Part shown: positions 46,217 to 54,737 of the stretch, in pieces | How positions within the stretch are numbered: the first letter of the stretch is position 1 | Layout of the letters: the number at the start of each line of letters is the position of its first letter | Source: Oleiharenicola lentus | GTDB taxonomy: Bacteria > Verrucomicrobiota > Verrucomicrobiia > Opitutales > Opitutaceae | Direction: 5' to 3' | DNA: 64,000 nucleotides | Assembly: GCF_004118375.1 (NCBI RefSeq) | Contig: NZ_SDHX01000001.1 | Location: forward strand, 930,001-994,000 | The notes under the pieces: generated by a model | Database searches by the model: none | What the model saw: only the letters and a program-made list of their open reading frames with translations | Told to the model about the DNA's origin: nothing | Position numbers and translations under genes: made by a program

Positions 46217-47863
46217 TCACCCTCCGAACTTCACGCCCAGGATCAACAGGAGCACGAGCAACACTACCGGCGGCCAGAAACCGCCGTAGCGACCGGCCCA
46301 GCGTCCCGAGGCGCCGGCCAGCATCACCGCGGTCATCAGGGCGAGCGAGGCCGGGGCGAGCCACTCGGCCCGGAATCTCGCGGGAAAATACACGCCGGGC
46401 AGCGTCGTGCCGTGCCGGAGCAGCCAGTCGGCGGCAATGATGATGAGGGCGGCGGCGGAGTTGAACAACCCGCTCACCGACAGCAGCCCCGGCAGCCCGG
46501 CCAGCAGTGACAGGAATCCGGCGATGAGCGCCAGGGTGGAGATCGGCAGGATCACGAGATTGGCCACGAAGGACCCGAGCGAGAACAGCCCGAAGAAGCC
46601 GATGCCCGAGGCCGTGCTGGCGAGGAAGGCCGCCCAGCAACCCGCCGTGGCGCTGATCACTTTGCGCCCGACCCCGTTGATCAGATGGTGCCACCAGCGC
46701 CATTCCGGTCGCGGCACCAGGGTGAACGGCTGCCAGTTTTCCAGCCAGCGGTCGGCCAGCGGGCCACCGAAGAGGATAAGCGCGGTGACCACCGAGTAGG
46801 ACATCTGGAAGCCCGTGCTGAACAGTTGGAGCGGGTCCACCAGCAGGGTGCAAAAGGCCGCGGCCGTCAGCGCCGCGAAGGCGTTGCCCGGCAGCCGGAA
46901 CGCCCGCGAACAGAGCAGAAACGCGATCATCACGTAGGCACGCACGGAAGGCGTGCCACCGCCGGTGACCTGCACGTAGACCCAAAGCACCGCGAGCGTG
47001 ATCAGGGCTTCCGGGCGGCGCGGGACGCGGAGCAGGAACAGCAGCATGTGCAGGGCAAGGGCGATCACCCCGACATGGAGGCCGCTGACGGAAAACACGT
47101 GGAAGGTGCCGCTGCGCATGAACGCGTTTTCCTGCTCGGGGCTGAGCGCCGCCTTTTCGCCGAGGAGCATGGCGAGATAAAGCGAGGCCGTCTGCGGATG
47201 CCGGTCCAATCCATGCCGGAGGATGACTTCCAGCCGCTCGCGCAGACCGGCGACCAGGGTCTGAATTTTGGTCGGTGGCTTCAGCTCCCGCGCTGCGCGC
47301 GAGCGCAGCAGCCGCTGGCGGACGCCCAGGTTGGCGAGGTAGTCGTTGAACCCGGCGCCGGCTGCGTCGCGCGGCAGCGGCTCGAGCACACCTTTGAACT
47401 CGTATTGGCCGGAGATGCCCAACGGCACGCTGATCCGCCGGACCGCGGAAAAGTAGATCCGCTGGCCGACCAGATCCTCGCCGCCGGCATCGGCCAGCAG
47501 GACCGTTCCCAAGCCCGATACACTGCGGGCGCGCGCGGTCGGGCTGAAGACCTCGGTCACGCGCACCCGGAGGGTAATCTCCCGGGGCGGGCGGTTTTCC
47601 CGCGCGTGCAGATGCGGGTAACGCAGCTGAAGCAGCAAGTAGCCTGAGAGCGTGCCGGCCAGCACCAGGGCCCCGAGCGCCCAACTCCTCCGCGCGCGGC
47701 GGGCCGCCCAACCGGCGATCAGGGCCGACAATCCTGCCGCAATCAGGAACGGCCACAGCCCGAAGCCGGGTGCCGGCCAGATTTTCGCGGCCGACAGGCC
47801 CGCCATCAACGGCAGCAGCAGCCAGAGCAGGGGGGCGCGGATGGAGTGGGCGGGCGAGGGCAT
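46217..47863 (-). CDS. comEC: ComEC/Rec2-family DNA uptake channel
   Basis: 548-residue polytopic inner-membrane protein for uptake of single-stranded DNA in natural transformation. After two or three N-terminal helices come a soluble OB-like domain (about 90-190) and the Competence domain, in which the signature FSVSGLHVGVIALALH and GTPSVRAYVMI are visible. The C-terminal metallo-beta-lactamase domain found in Bacillus ComEC is missing, as in many Gram-negatives. ATG at 47863 chosen; another 15 codons upstream is possible. Confidence 0.85.
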   Translation of the reverse strand: MPSPAHSIRAPLLWLLLPLMAGLSAAKIWPAPGFGLWPFLIAAGLSALIAGWAARRARRSWALGALVLAGTLSGYLLLQLRYPHLHARENRPPREITLRVRVTEVFSPTARARSVSGLGTVLLADAGGEDLVGQRIYFSAVRRISVPLGISGQYEFKGVLEPLPRDAAGAGFNDYLANLGVRQRLLRSRAARELKPPTKIQTLVAGLRERLEVILRHGLDRHPQTASLYLAMLLGEKAALSPEQENAFMRSGTFHVFSVSGLHVGVIALALHMLLFLLRVPRRPEALITLAVLWVYVQVTGGGTPSVRAYVMIAFLLCSRAFRLPGNAFAALTAAAFCTLLVDPLQLFSTGFQMSYSVVTALILFGGPLADRWLENWQPFTLVPRPEWRWWHHLINGVGRKVISATAGCWAAFLASTASGIGFFGLFSLGSFVANLVILPISTLALIAGFLSLLAGLPGLLSVSGLFNSAAALIIIAADWLLRHGTTLPGVYFPARFRAEWLAPASLALMTAVMLAGASGRWAGRYGGFWPPVVLLVLLLILGVKFGG

Positions 47864-47969
47864 GGGGCGGATCTGCGCCCTGGCCCGGTTCGCAGCCTCA
47901 CCAGCCAAAGGATCGGCCGGCCGCCTTCAAACTTGTTTCTCACGGAGTGCGACGCACACTGCGCGAACC

Positions 47970-49319
47970 ATGGCCCGCAGCGCTGACGACACCGGTTCCC
48001 TGTTCGCGGAAGACACTCCGCGGCCGACGGCGTCGTCCGGCAAGCCCCCGGCGGCGCAACCGCTGGCGGCGCGGATGCGTCCGCGGCGGCTGACGGAAAT
48101 CGCCGGTCAGCGGCACATCGTCGGTCCGGGCAACCTGCTGCCGCAGCTCATCGCCAGCAACCGCTTCGGCAGCCTCCTGTTCTACGGTCCGCCCGGTTGC
48201 GGCAAGACGAGCTTAGCGGAGGTCATCGCCCGCGAAACCGGCAGCCGGTTTGTGCGCGTGAACGCCGTCATGTCCAATGTGGCCGAGCTGCGGGAAATCC
48301 TCGGCGCCGCCCGCCGCCAGCCGGAGGCGGCGACAATCCTGTTCATTGACGAGCTGCACCGGTTCAACAAGTCGCAGCAGGACCTGCTCCTGCCGGACGT
48401 GGAGGAAGGCAACGTGCGGTTGATCGGGGCCACGACCCACAATCCCGGTTTCTACGTGAACCCGCCGCTGCTGAGTCGCAGCCACCTGTTCCGGCTGGAG
48501 CCGCTCGCCACCGAGGCCGTGGCGGGTGTCCTGCGGCAGGCACTGACCGACACCGAGCGGGGACTTGGCGCGCGCAGCCACGCGGCGGACGACAAGGTGC
48601 TGACCGATCTGGCCGTGCTCTGCGACGGCGACCTGCGCCGTGCACTAAACGCCCTCGAGGTCATCGCGCTCAGTCTGCCGGAACAGGCGGCGATCACGGA
48701 GAAGGAGCTGGAAGTCTTCGCCCGCGAACGGCGCATCCGTTACGACGCCGACGAAGATGAACATTACGATACGATCTCGGCGTTCATCAAGAGCTGCCGT
48801 GGCAGCGACCCGGATGCGGCGATGTATTGGCTGGCCAAGATGCTGGCCGGCGGCGAGGACCCGCGCTTCATCGCGCGACGGCTGGTGATTTTGGCCAGCG
48901 AGGATGTCGGGCTGGCCGATCCGCAGGCTTTGCCGCTGACGGTGGCGGCGCACCATGCCTGCGACTTCATCGGCCTGCCCGAGGCCGAGCTGACGCTGGC
49001 GCACGCGACGCTCTACATCGCCACCGCACCGAAGAGCAACTCGGCCACGATCGCCCTCGGCGAGGCGCATCGTGTGTTGAAGGAACAGCCGGTTCAGCCG
49101 GTGCCGCTGCCGTTGCGGGACAAGGGCGGTCAGGCCAGCAAGCGGGTGGGGCACGGCAAGGGCTACCTTTACGCCCACGATTTTCCGGAGAACATCAGCG
49201 GCCAGGCGCACTTGGAGAAACCGCTCGCGCTCTACACCCCCAAGACGGCCGGCTGGGAGGCCAAGATTGCCGAGCGGCTCGCGCGATGGCGTCAACTCCG
49301 TGCGAATCTCGCTCCCTGA
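47970..49319 (+). CDS. rarA: Replication-associated recombination AAA+ ATPase RarA/MgsA
   Basis: 449-residue clamp-loader-like ATPase that acts at stalled replication forks. Walker A GPPGCGKTS at 73-81, Walker B LFIDELHRF, and sensor 1 region IGATTHNPGF are all visible; the C-terminal half includes the RarA-specific tetramerisation segment with SAFIKSCRGSDPDAAMYWLA. ATG at 47970. Divergent from comEC with about 106 bases between. Confidence 0.92.
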   Translation: MARSADDTGSLFAEDTPRPTASSGKPPAAQPLAARMRPRRLTEIAGQRHIVGPGNLLPQLIASNRFGSLLFYGPPGCGKTSLAEVIARETGSRFVRVNAVMSNVAELREILGAARRQPEAATILFIDELHRFNKSQQDLLLPDVEEGNVRLIGATTHNPGFYVNPPLLSRSHLFRLEPLATEAVAGVLRQALTDTERGLGARSHAADDKVLTDLAVLCDGDLRRALNALEVIALSLPEQAAITEKELEVFARERRIRYDADEDEHYDTISAFIKSCRGSDPDAAMYWLAKMLAGGEDPRFIARRLVILASEDVGLADPQALPLTVAAHHACDFIGLPEAELTLAHATLYIATAPKSNSATIALGEAHRVLKEQPVQPVPLPLRDKGGQASKRVGHGKGYLYAHDFPENISGQAHLEKPLALYTPKTAGWEAKIAERLARWRQLRANLAP

Positions 49320-49376
49320 CCCGACAACGGGCACCCCGGGCTTGCGCCGGCCCGACCGGCGGTTATGTTGCCCGCC

Positions 49377-49856
49377 ATGAAACTCGCCGCCCTCTTGCTG
49401 AGCATCGTGATCGCGACCGGAGTCATGCAGGCCCAGACGGCGCCCGCGCCCAAGCCGCCCACGCCCAAGCCACCGGCGGTCAAACCGACTCCGGGCAAGG
49501 CCGCGCCGGGCGCGAAGGAGGAGGAAATGGGCGTGATCGAGGGCACCACGATCGCCCGGGCCAACGGCCACTTTCTCGGCCTCAAACTGGACGGCGGAAA
49601 ATACAAGCTGACTTTCTACGACAAGAAGAAGAAGCCCGAGAAGGTGGACGTCACGCGCGCGACGGCCCGTTGGCCGAACATGCACGGGCCGGGCGACAAT
49701 CGCACAATCCTCAATGTGGCCGGCGACGGCACCTTCCTGATGGGGGCGCAATTCGTGCGCGGCCCGCATTCTTTCAAATTGTTCATCACCCTCCTGCGGG
49801 GCGAAGGCGATCAGGCGACCGCGGTGGAGAACTACACGGTCGATTTCCGCAGCTGA
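49377..49856 (+). CDS. Small secreted protein with Pro/Lys-rich N-terminus
   Basis: 159 residues. Signal peptide to about residue 20, then a low-complexity stretch of Pro, Lys and Ala (about 22-50), followed by a compact beta-rich domain (about 60-155) without a recognised family. The Lys/Pro stretch resembles envelope-spanning linkers. Located between rarA and ribBA on the same strand. Confidence 0.6.
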   Translation: MKLAALLLSIVIATGVMQAQTAPAPKPPTPKPPAVKPTPGKAAPGAKEEEMGVIEGTTIARANGHFLGLKLDGGKYKLTFYDKKKKPEKVDVTRATARWPNMHGPGDNRTILNVAGDGTFLMGAQFVRGPHSFKLFITLLRGEGDQATAVENYTVDFRS

Positions 49857-49916
49857 TAGTTCCCAGCGGGGATTTGACAGGGACCGGGGTGCGGGGGATG
49901 CTCCCGCCCCTTCGCC

Positions 49917-51002
49917 ATGAGCCATTCTGCGTCTTTCGATTCCGTGGAGACCGCGATCCAGACCATCGCCGCCGGCGGAGTCGTGATTGTGACCGACGAC
50001 GAAGGTCGTGAAAACGAGGGTGATCTCGTGTTGGCGGCCGAGAAGGCCACGCCGGAGCTGGTCAACCTGATGATCCGGCACGCCCGCGGACTCATCTGCG
50101 TGCCCATGACGGAGCCGCAGCTGAAGCGACTGGGCATCAATCCGATGGTGCAGCAGAACCGCGAGGCGCACCGCACGGCCTTCACCGTTTCGGTGGATGC
50201 GGCCGAGGGCATCACGACCGGCATCAGCGCGTTCGACCGCGCCCGCACGATCCAGCTCCTGGCCAACCCAGCCACGCGTTCCGATGAACTCGTGCAACCG
50301 GGACACATTTTTCCGCTGTGTGCCCGTCCCGGCGGCGTGTTGGAGCGCGCCGGCCACACCGAGGCGGCGGTGGACCTGGCGGCCCTGGCGGGACTCCGCC
50401 CGACGGCGGTCATCTGCGAGGTGTTGAACGAGGACGGCACCATGGCGCGGGTGCCCGAGTTGGTGGAGTTCAAGCACCGGCACAAGCTCCCGCTCATCTC
50501 CATCTCGGCGCTGATCGAATACCGCCACCGGCGCGAGCAGCTGGTCGAACGGGTGGCGCAGCGGCCGTTTTCCTCCGAGTATGGCGAGTTCACCCTGCAC
50601 GTTTTCCGCAGCAAGGTGGACGGTCGCCATCACCTGGCGTTCACGATGGGCAAGCTCGACGGTTCGCCGACGCTGGTGCGCGTGCATACCGAGAACCTGC
50701 TCAGCGACGTGTTCCACGCCAACGGCCTCGGCAGCCACCGCTCGCTCGTCGCCTCGCTCCAGCGCGTGGCGCAAACCGGCCACGGCGCCATCGTTTACAT
50801 GGAGCAGAACGGCCGCATGCAGGAGGCGCTGATCAACGCCGGCCCGTCGGGCACGCAGCCGAATCTCCGCGATTACGGCACCGGCGCGCAGATTCTCACG
50901 GCCCTTGGGTTGCGCAAGATCCGGCTCCTGCAACACGCCCCGAAGCGGGTGGTGGGCCTGGAAGGCTACGGTTTGGAAATCGTCGAGCAAGTGGCGGTCT
51001 GA
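49917..51002 (+). CDS. ribB: RibBA with a degenerate GTP cyclohydrolase II domain
   Basis: 361 residues. The N-terminal DHBP synthase domain is intact (DDEGRENEGDLV, HTEAAVDLA, ICEV) and makes 3,4-dihydroxy-2-butanone 4-phosphate from ribulose 5-phosphate. The C-terminal part has the RibA fold, but the zinc ligands are gone: where active enzymes have three cysteines (in the EC...CDC segment) this one reads HTENLLSDVFHANGLGSH. The GTP cyclohydrolase activity is therefore probably lost and only the RibB step remains. First gene of ribBA-ribH-nusB-ftsY; 56 bases before ribH. Confidence 0.85.
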   Translation: MSHSASFDSVETAIQTIAAGGVVIVTDDEGRENEGDLVLAAEKATPELVNLMIRHARGLICVPMTEPQLKRLGINPMVQQNREAHRTAFTVSVDAAEGITTGISAFDRARTIQLLANPATRSDELVQPGHIFPLCARPGGVLERAGHTEAAVDLAALAGLRPTAVICEVLNEDGTMARVPELVEFKHRHKLPLISISALIEYRHRREQLVERVAQRPFSSEYGEFTLHVFRSKVDGRHHLAFTMGKLDGSPTLVRVHTENLLSDVFHANGLGSHRSLVASLQRVAQTGHGAIVYMEQNGRMQEALINAGPSGTQPNLRDYGTGAQILTALGLRKIRLLQHAPKRVVGLEGYGLEIVEQVAV

Positions 51003-51058
51003 ACCCGGCGGATTTCGGATTGCGGATTGACCAATCGCCCCCGCCAATAGGCCCTTCC

Positions 51059-51538
51059 ATGAGTCTCGATGCTCCCAGCAAACCGCAGGTCAGTGGTGCC
51101 GGCCTCCGCTTCGGCATCGCCGCGGCGCGTTTCAACGAGGATTTGGTGACGTCTCTCCTGAACCGGCTGCAAGCCTCCCTCCAGGCTTCGGGCGTGAAGG
51201 CGAAAGACCTCGTCGTGGTTCGCGTGCACGGCTCCCACGAGGTGCCCTGGGCGGCCGCCCGGCTGGCGGCGGGCCGCCGGTTCGACTGCGTGATTGCGCT
51301 CGGCGTGCTCATTGGCGGCGACACCAACCATCACGAGATGGTCGGGCAGAGCGTTTCCCATGCCCTGCAGCGCGTGGCCCTCGACAGCGGGGTGCCCGTG
51401 ATCAACGGCGTCATCGTCACCGACACACCGGCCCAGGCGCGCGCCCGCTGCGCCGGACGCATCAACCGCGGGGCGGAGTTTGCCCACGCCGCGCTGGCCA
51501 TGGCGGCGCTGAAGCGCAAACTCGGAGGAAAATCATGA
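51059..51538 (+). CDS. ribH: 6,7-dimethyl-8-ribityllumazine synthase
   Basis: 159-residue lumazine synthase that condenses the RibB product with the ribityl-pyrimidine. Recognisable active-site pieces: ARFNEDLVTSLL near residue 25, the VHGSHEVPWAA segment and GVLIGGDTNHHEMV with the catalytic His. ATG at 51059. Its stop overlaps the nusB start (ATGA), the classic ribH-nusB pairing. Confidence 0.92.
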   Translation: MSLDAPSKPQVSGAGLRFGIAAARFNEDLVTSLLNRLQASLQASGVKAKDLVVVRVHGSHEVPWAAARLAAGRRFDCVIALGVLIGGDTNHHEMVGQSVSHALQRVALDSGVPVINGVIVTDTPAQARARCAGRINRGAEFAHAALAMAALKRKLGGKS

Positions 51539-51981
51539 GCAGCCAGTTCACCCAAAGGCGCGAATGCCGCGCCGCCGCGTTCCAGTATCTCTATGCGTGG
51601 AGCGTCAACCAGCCCGCCAACCTCGGCGCCGACCTGCAGCTGTTCTTCGAGCACCTTGAGCAGCCCCGCGACCACTACGCCTTCGCCGAGGAGCTGATCC
51701 ACGGCACCCTTGAGCACGTGGCGGAGATCGACGGCCACATCCGCAGCCTCGCCCACAACTGGGAGTTCGACCGCGTCGCCCGCATCGATCTCGCCATCCT
51801 CCGGCTGGCGATGTTCGAGATGCTCTACCGCAAGGACATCCCGCCGGTCGTCTCGATCAACGAGGCCATTGATCTCAGCAAGCAGTTCTCCACGTCGGAC
51901 TCGAAGCGCTTCATCAACGGCATCCTCGACCGGATGAAGGACAAGCTCGGACGCGACGCGCGCAAGCCGACCACGGAGTAA
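51535..51981 (+). CDS. nusB: Transcription antitermination factor NusB
   Basis: 148-residue all-helical protein that with NusE binds boxA of rRNA leaders. Family features: N-terminal RRECRAAAFQYLYAW, internal DRVARIDLAILRLAMFEML and INEAIDLSKQFSTSDSKRFINGILD. Coupled to ribH by ATGA, and 9 bases before ftsY. Confidence 0.92.
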   Translation: MSSQFTQRRECRAAAFQYLYAWSVNQPANLGADLQLFFEHLEQPRDHYAFAEELIHGTLEHVAEIDGHIRSLAHNWEFDRVARIDLAILRLAMFEMLYRKDIPPVVSINEAIDLSKQFSTSDSKRFINGILDRMKDKLGRDARKPTTE

Positions 51982-51990
51982 CGGGCGCGC

Positions 51991-52911
51991 ATGTTTTCGC
52001 TGCTCAAGAAGTTCAAGGACGGACTGACCAAGACCGTCGCGGCCATCGCGGCCAAGACCCACGGCCTGTTCGGCGGGCGCAAGATCGACGCCGCCTCGCT
52101 CGACGAATTGGAGGAGGCCCTCTACACGGCCGACTTCGGCGTCGAGACGACGACCGAGATCCTCGAGGAAATCAAGACCGCCTACAAAAAGGACCCGACG
52201 CTGCAGGGCCGTCAGGCGGCGGAGATCGGGGCGGCGGTGCTCCGCCGGGTGTTGGCCGGAGCAGAAGGCTGGTTGCAGCCGGGTGCCGGGCGTCCCGAGG
52301 TCATTGCGATGATCGGCGTGAACGGCTCGGGCAAGACGACCACCACCGCGAAGCTCGCGCACAAGTTCAAGGCCGAGAAACAAACCGTGATCGTTGCGGC
52401 CTGCGACACCTTCCGCGCCGCCGCGGTCGAGCAGCTCAAAAGCTGGGCCACCCGGCTCGACCTCGACATCGTGGCCAGCCACACCGGAGCCGATGCGGCG
52501 GCCGTGGCCTTTGACGCCTGGCAAGCCGCCAAGGCTCGCGGCAAGGACTGGCTCATTGTGGACACGGCCGGGCGGCTCCACACCAAGGACAACCTCATGG
52601 AGGAACTGGCGAAGATCCGCCGCGTGCTCCAGAAACACGATGCCGCTGCGCCGCAGCACCGTTGGCTCGTGGTGGACGGCAGCCTGGGCGCCAACTCCAT
52701 CGAGCAGGCCAAGGTCTTTCACAAGAGTTTCGGGCTGACGGGCCTGATCGTCACCAAACTCGACGGCACCAGCCGCGGCGGGGCGATCGTGGGTATCTGG
52801 CGGCAATTGAAGATTCCGATCTACTTCATCGGCCTTGGGGAGCAGCCGGATGATTTGCAGCCTTTTTCGGCCGAGACCTACGCACGCGCCATCTTTGGAT
52901 TGGAACAGTAG
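51991..52911 (+). CDS. ftsY: Signal recognition particle receptor FtsY
   Basis: 306-residue SRP GTPase that delivers nascent membrane proteins to the translocon. N domain about 1-95, G domain with G1 GVNGSGKTTTTAKLA, G3 DTAGRLHTKDNLMEEL and G4 TKLDGTSRGG. It lacks the long acidic A domain of E. coli FtsY, a common short form. Last gene of the ribBA operon; followed by the structured intergenic region. Confidence 0.94.
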   Translation: MFSLLKKFKDGLTKTVAAIAAKTHGLFGGRKIDAASLDELEEALYTADFGVETTTEILEEIKTAYKKDPTLQGRQAAEIGAAVLRRVLAGAEGWLQPGAGRPEVIAMIGVNGSGKTTTTAKLAHKFKAEKQTVIVAACDTFRAAAVEQLKSWATRLDLDIVASHTGADAAAVAFDAWQAAKARGKDWLIVDTAGRLHTKDNLMEELAKIRRVLQKHDAAAPQHRWLVVDGSLGANSIEQAKVFHKSFGLTGLIVTKLDGTSRGGAIVGIWRQLKIPIYFIGLGEQPDDLQPFSAETYARAIFGLEQ

Positions 52912-52937
52912 GCGATCTGGCGCGCTTAAATGGCGGA

Positions 52938-53169
52938 TTGTCGCGTTGGGTGTATGACACCACGCAACTAGGTGGGCCTACGTGGCACCTAAAATTAGGT
53001 TGTTTTGCCTGAGGAGGGAAACGCCTCGTTACGATAGGTTTGCGTCCGAGATTTTCGTGCCCTGCAGAGGGTGCGAGAGGTGACCAAAGGGGCTCGCGTG
53101 CGCTTGACTGGCCCGTTGTGCGCGCGCGAGCCCTCATCCTTTTTAGGGTTAGCTGTGTTAGTGCGACAA
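52938..53169 (+). ncRNA. Candidate structured small RNA (unrecognised; 6S-like architecture possible)
   Basis: The 283-base gap after ftsY holds no gene but shows layered base pairing. TTGTCGC (52938-52944) pairs with GCGACAA (53163-53169) and would close a 232-base RNA. Inside are at least four hairpins: GTGT/ACAC near 52950, CGTGCCCT/AGGGTGCG (about 53056-53075) with a GCAG loop, and a 14-bp stem from about 53088 to 53133 (GGGCTCGCG / CGCGAGCCC). An intrinsic terminator follows 1 base later. Closing stem plus long internal stem resembles 6S RNA, but I see no diagnostic sequence of 6S, tmRNA, SRP RNA or RNase P. It could also be a long 3' UTR of ftsY. Confidence 0.55.
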
Positions 53170-53170
53170 A

Positions 53171-53196
53171 GACGCGGACGAGAGTCCGCGTCTTTT
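53171..53196 (+). terminator. Strong intrinsic terminator
   Basis: Perfect 9-bp stem GACGCGGAC / GTCCGCGTC with a GAGA tetraloop, followed by TTTT. It ends the candidate small RNA or the ftsY message. The minus-strand gene stop (53195-53197) is right beside it, and the reverse side ends TCTTTG, so it may serve both directions. Confidence 0.85.
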
Positions 53197-53719
53197 ATTT
53201 GGCGGTGTAGCGATCAGTTGCGGCCCCGATGACGTGACGTTTCCCGTCTGGACCGACGGAAACCGGTTTGAAAGCCGCGAGCACAATGCCGACGAGATTC
53301 TCCGCCTGAACGGGCTCCATGTCATGGATGGAGTTGTTTAGACCCCGCGCGCGCCAGCCATCACGGGTCCGGGAAACAAGCACATGGGCGATGATCTTTC
53401 CCCGTTTGTTGCGATAGAGTACCGTCTGTCCCCGCTGGAGCTCCATGAAGGGCAGCTGGCGTAGGACGAGGATGGTGTCGGATTCGTAGAGCGGCTGCAT
53501 CGATCGGCCGGTGCCCACGAGCACAAATGCGTCCGGGGTGGCTTCCGCGAGGGAAATGGCGCGCTGCCAGGCTTTCTCCTCGGTGGCGGGCACGGGGCGG
53601 GGCGACTCCCGTGTGTAGATGCCTCGGATCCAAGTCGTCGATTCCGCCTTCGCTGTTGTCCCGGTTGCGCTGAGCAGCAGCAAGCCGCACCAAGCAACGA
53701 CTGACGCCGACCGGATCAT
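53195..53719 (-). CDS. Signal-peptidase-like (S24/S26 fold) secreted protein
   Basis: 174 residues with an N-terminal signal or anchor helix (about 5-25). The core resembles the S24/S26 peptidase fold: GTGRSMQPLYESDTILVL with the catalytic Ser, then RGQTVLYRN and KIIAHVLVSR. At the position where bacterial signal peptidases and LexA have the catalytic Lys, this protein has a His, as in the ER/archaeal type. It may be an active Ser-His peptidase or an inactive relative. Upstream of it is the TPR-like protein gene on the same strand. Confidence 0.65.
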   Translation of the reverse strand: MIRSASVVAWCGLLLLSATGTTAKAESTTWIRGIYTRESPRPVPATEEKAWQRAISLAEATPDAFVLVGTGRSMQPLYESDTILVLRQLPFMELQRGQTVLYRNKRGKIIAHVLVSRTRDGWRARGLNNSIHDMEPVQAENLVGIVLAAFKPVSVGPDGKRHVIGAATDRYTAK

Positions 53720-53814
53720 GCTGACAAACTAAACTGATCTCAGACCAAAGCCAGTCAGCAAGGCTAGTGTTGATTGCCCACCATGGCCCGGGGTGGAATG
53801 CCCCGGGTGGGGCT

Positions 53815-54693
53815 TTACATTTGCAGGCGCACCCCGGCGTTTCGGATTTCCGAAAAGGCACGGTCACGCAATGAACCGGAATCAAAACTTCCGGCCCACA
53901 GGGTGGCGGCCGCCTGATCGCGAACCGCCCAATGGCGGATCACGGTCAGGATCGCGTTGTCCCGGTTGGCTCCGGGCGCGAACTGGGCCGTGGCCAGCCG
54001 GGCCGCTTCCGGCGGATCCTGTTGGGCACGCACATGCACGATGCGGATCAGCAGTTTGTCCCGAAGCGCACCGGCGGGCTGGGCCGTGGCCCAGTCCACG
54101 GCGTCCTGCGGAAATTCTTCGGCCCAGAGCTGGGCCATGCGTTCAAATCTGCCGTCGTCGAGACCGATGCGGAGCGATTGCGCGAGTTCAAGCGCCCCGG
54201 CGGGGTCGGTCTGGGCGACTTGGGTGGTGGCACTGAGCGCAGCCAGATCACGGTCGCCCTGATCGAGCAGGGAGGTCAGCCAGGTAAGCGTTCCGCCAAT
54301 ATCCGTTTCCGACCAGAGCCGGATGGTCCGCTCCAGCAGTTCATCGCGCATCGCGCCCTGTTCCCACGCGAGGGCCAGATGTCCGGCCGCCGAAGGGTCG
54401 GTGCGCACGAGTTCGGGCAGGAGTTGCTGCCAGGCGCGGTCGCGCTCCGTGGTGGAACCGGAGCGGAGCGCCGTCGTGATCTGGCCGACCAGGTCCGGGG
54501 TCGCATTGACGGTGAGGGGAGCGTCCACCGCCGCAACCACTGCGGGGGGCGTCATGATCGTCGCAGGGGTCGAAACAGCGTGGCCTCCGGTCACCTGCGC
54601 AACAGGTTCCTGAACACGTGGAGCGCGCATCGCCATCCAGCCGATTGCCAGCACGCCGCCCAGGAGCAGCAGCGATGTCAGCCGTTTTTTCAT
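53815..54693 (-). CDS. Membrane-anchored helical-repeat protein
   Basis: 292 residues, ATG at 54693. One N-terminal transmembrane helix (about 7-22), a Val/Pro/Thr-rich linker to about 75, then a series of about six helical repeats of 30-40 residues (for example DPAGALELAQSL, DAVDWATAQPAGALRDKLL, DPPEAARLATAQF). The repeats are of a type I have seen in exported verrucomicrobial proteins, without known function. A scaffold role at the cytoplasmic or periplasmic face is likely. Confidence 0.65.
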   Translation of the reverse strand: MKKRLTSLLLLGGVLAIGWMAMRAPRVQEPVAQVTGGHAVSTPATIMTPPAVVAAVDAPLTVNATPDLVGQITTALRSGSTTERDRAWQQLLPELVRTDPSAAGHLALAWEQGAMRDELLERTIRLWSETDIGGTLTWLTSLLDQGDRDLAALSATTQVAQTDPAGALELAQSLRIGLDDGRFERMAQLWAEEFPQDAVDWATAQPAGALRDKLLIRIVHVRAQQDPPEAARLATAQFAPGANRDNAILTVIRHWAVRDQAAATLWAGSFDSGSLRDRAFSEIRNAGVRLQM

Positions 54694-54737
54694 CGGATGA
54701 AGCTGGGAAAATTCGCGCGTAAGCTTGGGTTCGATGC

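Noticed and set aside
52912-53194. Assignment of the intergenic RNA as tmRNA, SRP RNA or RNase P RNA
   Set aside because: No tRNA-like ends or tag frame, no SRP tetraloop domain and no RNase P P4 core sequence; length is also wrong for RNase P.
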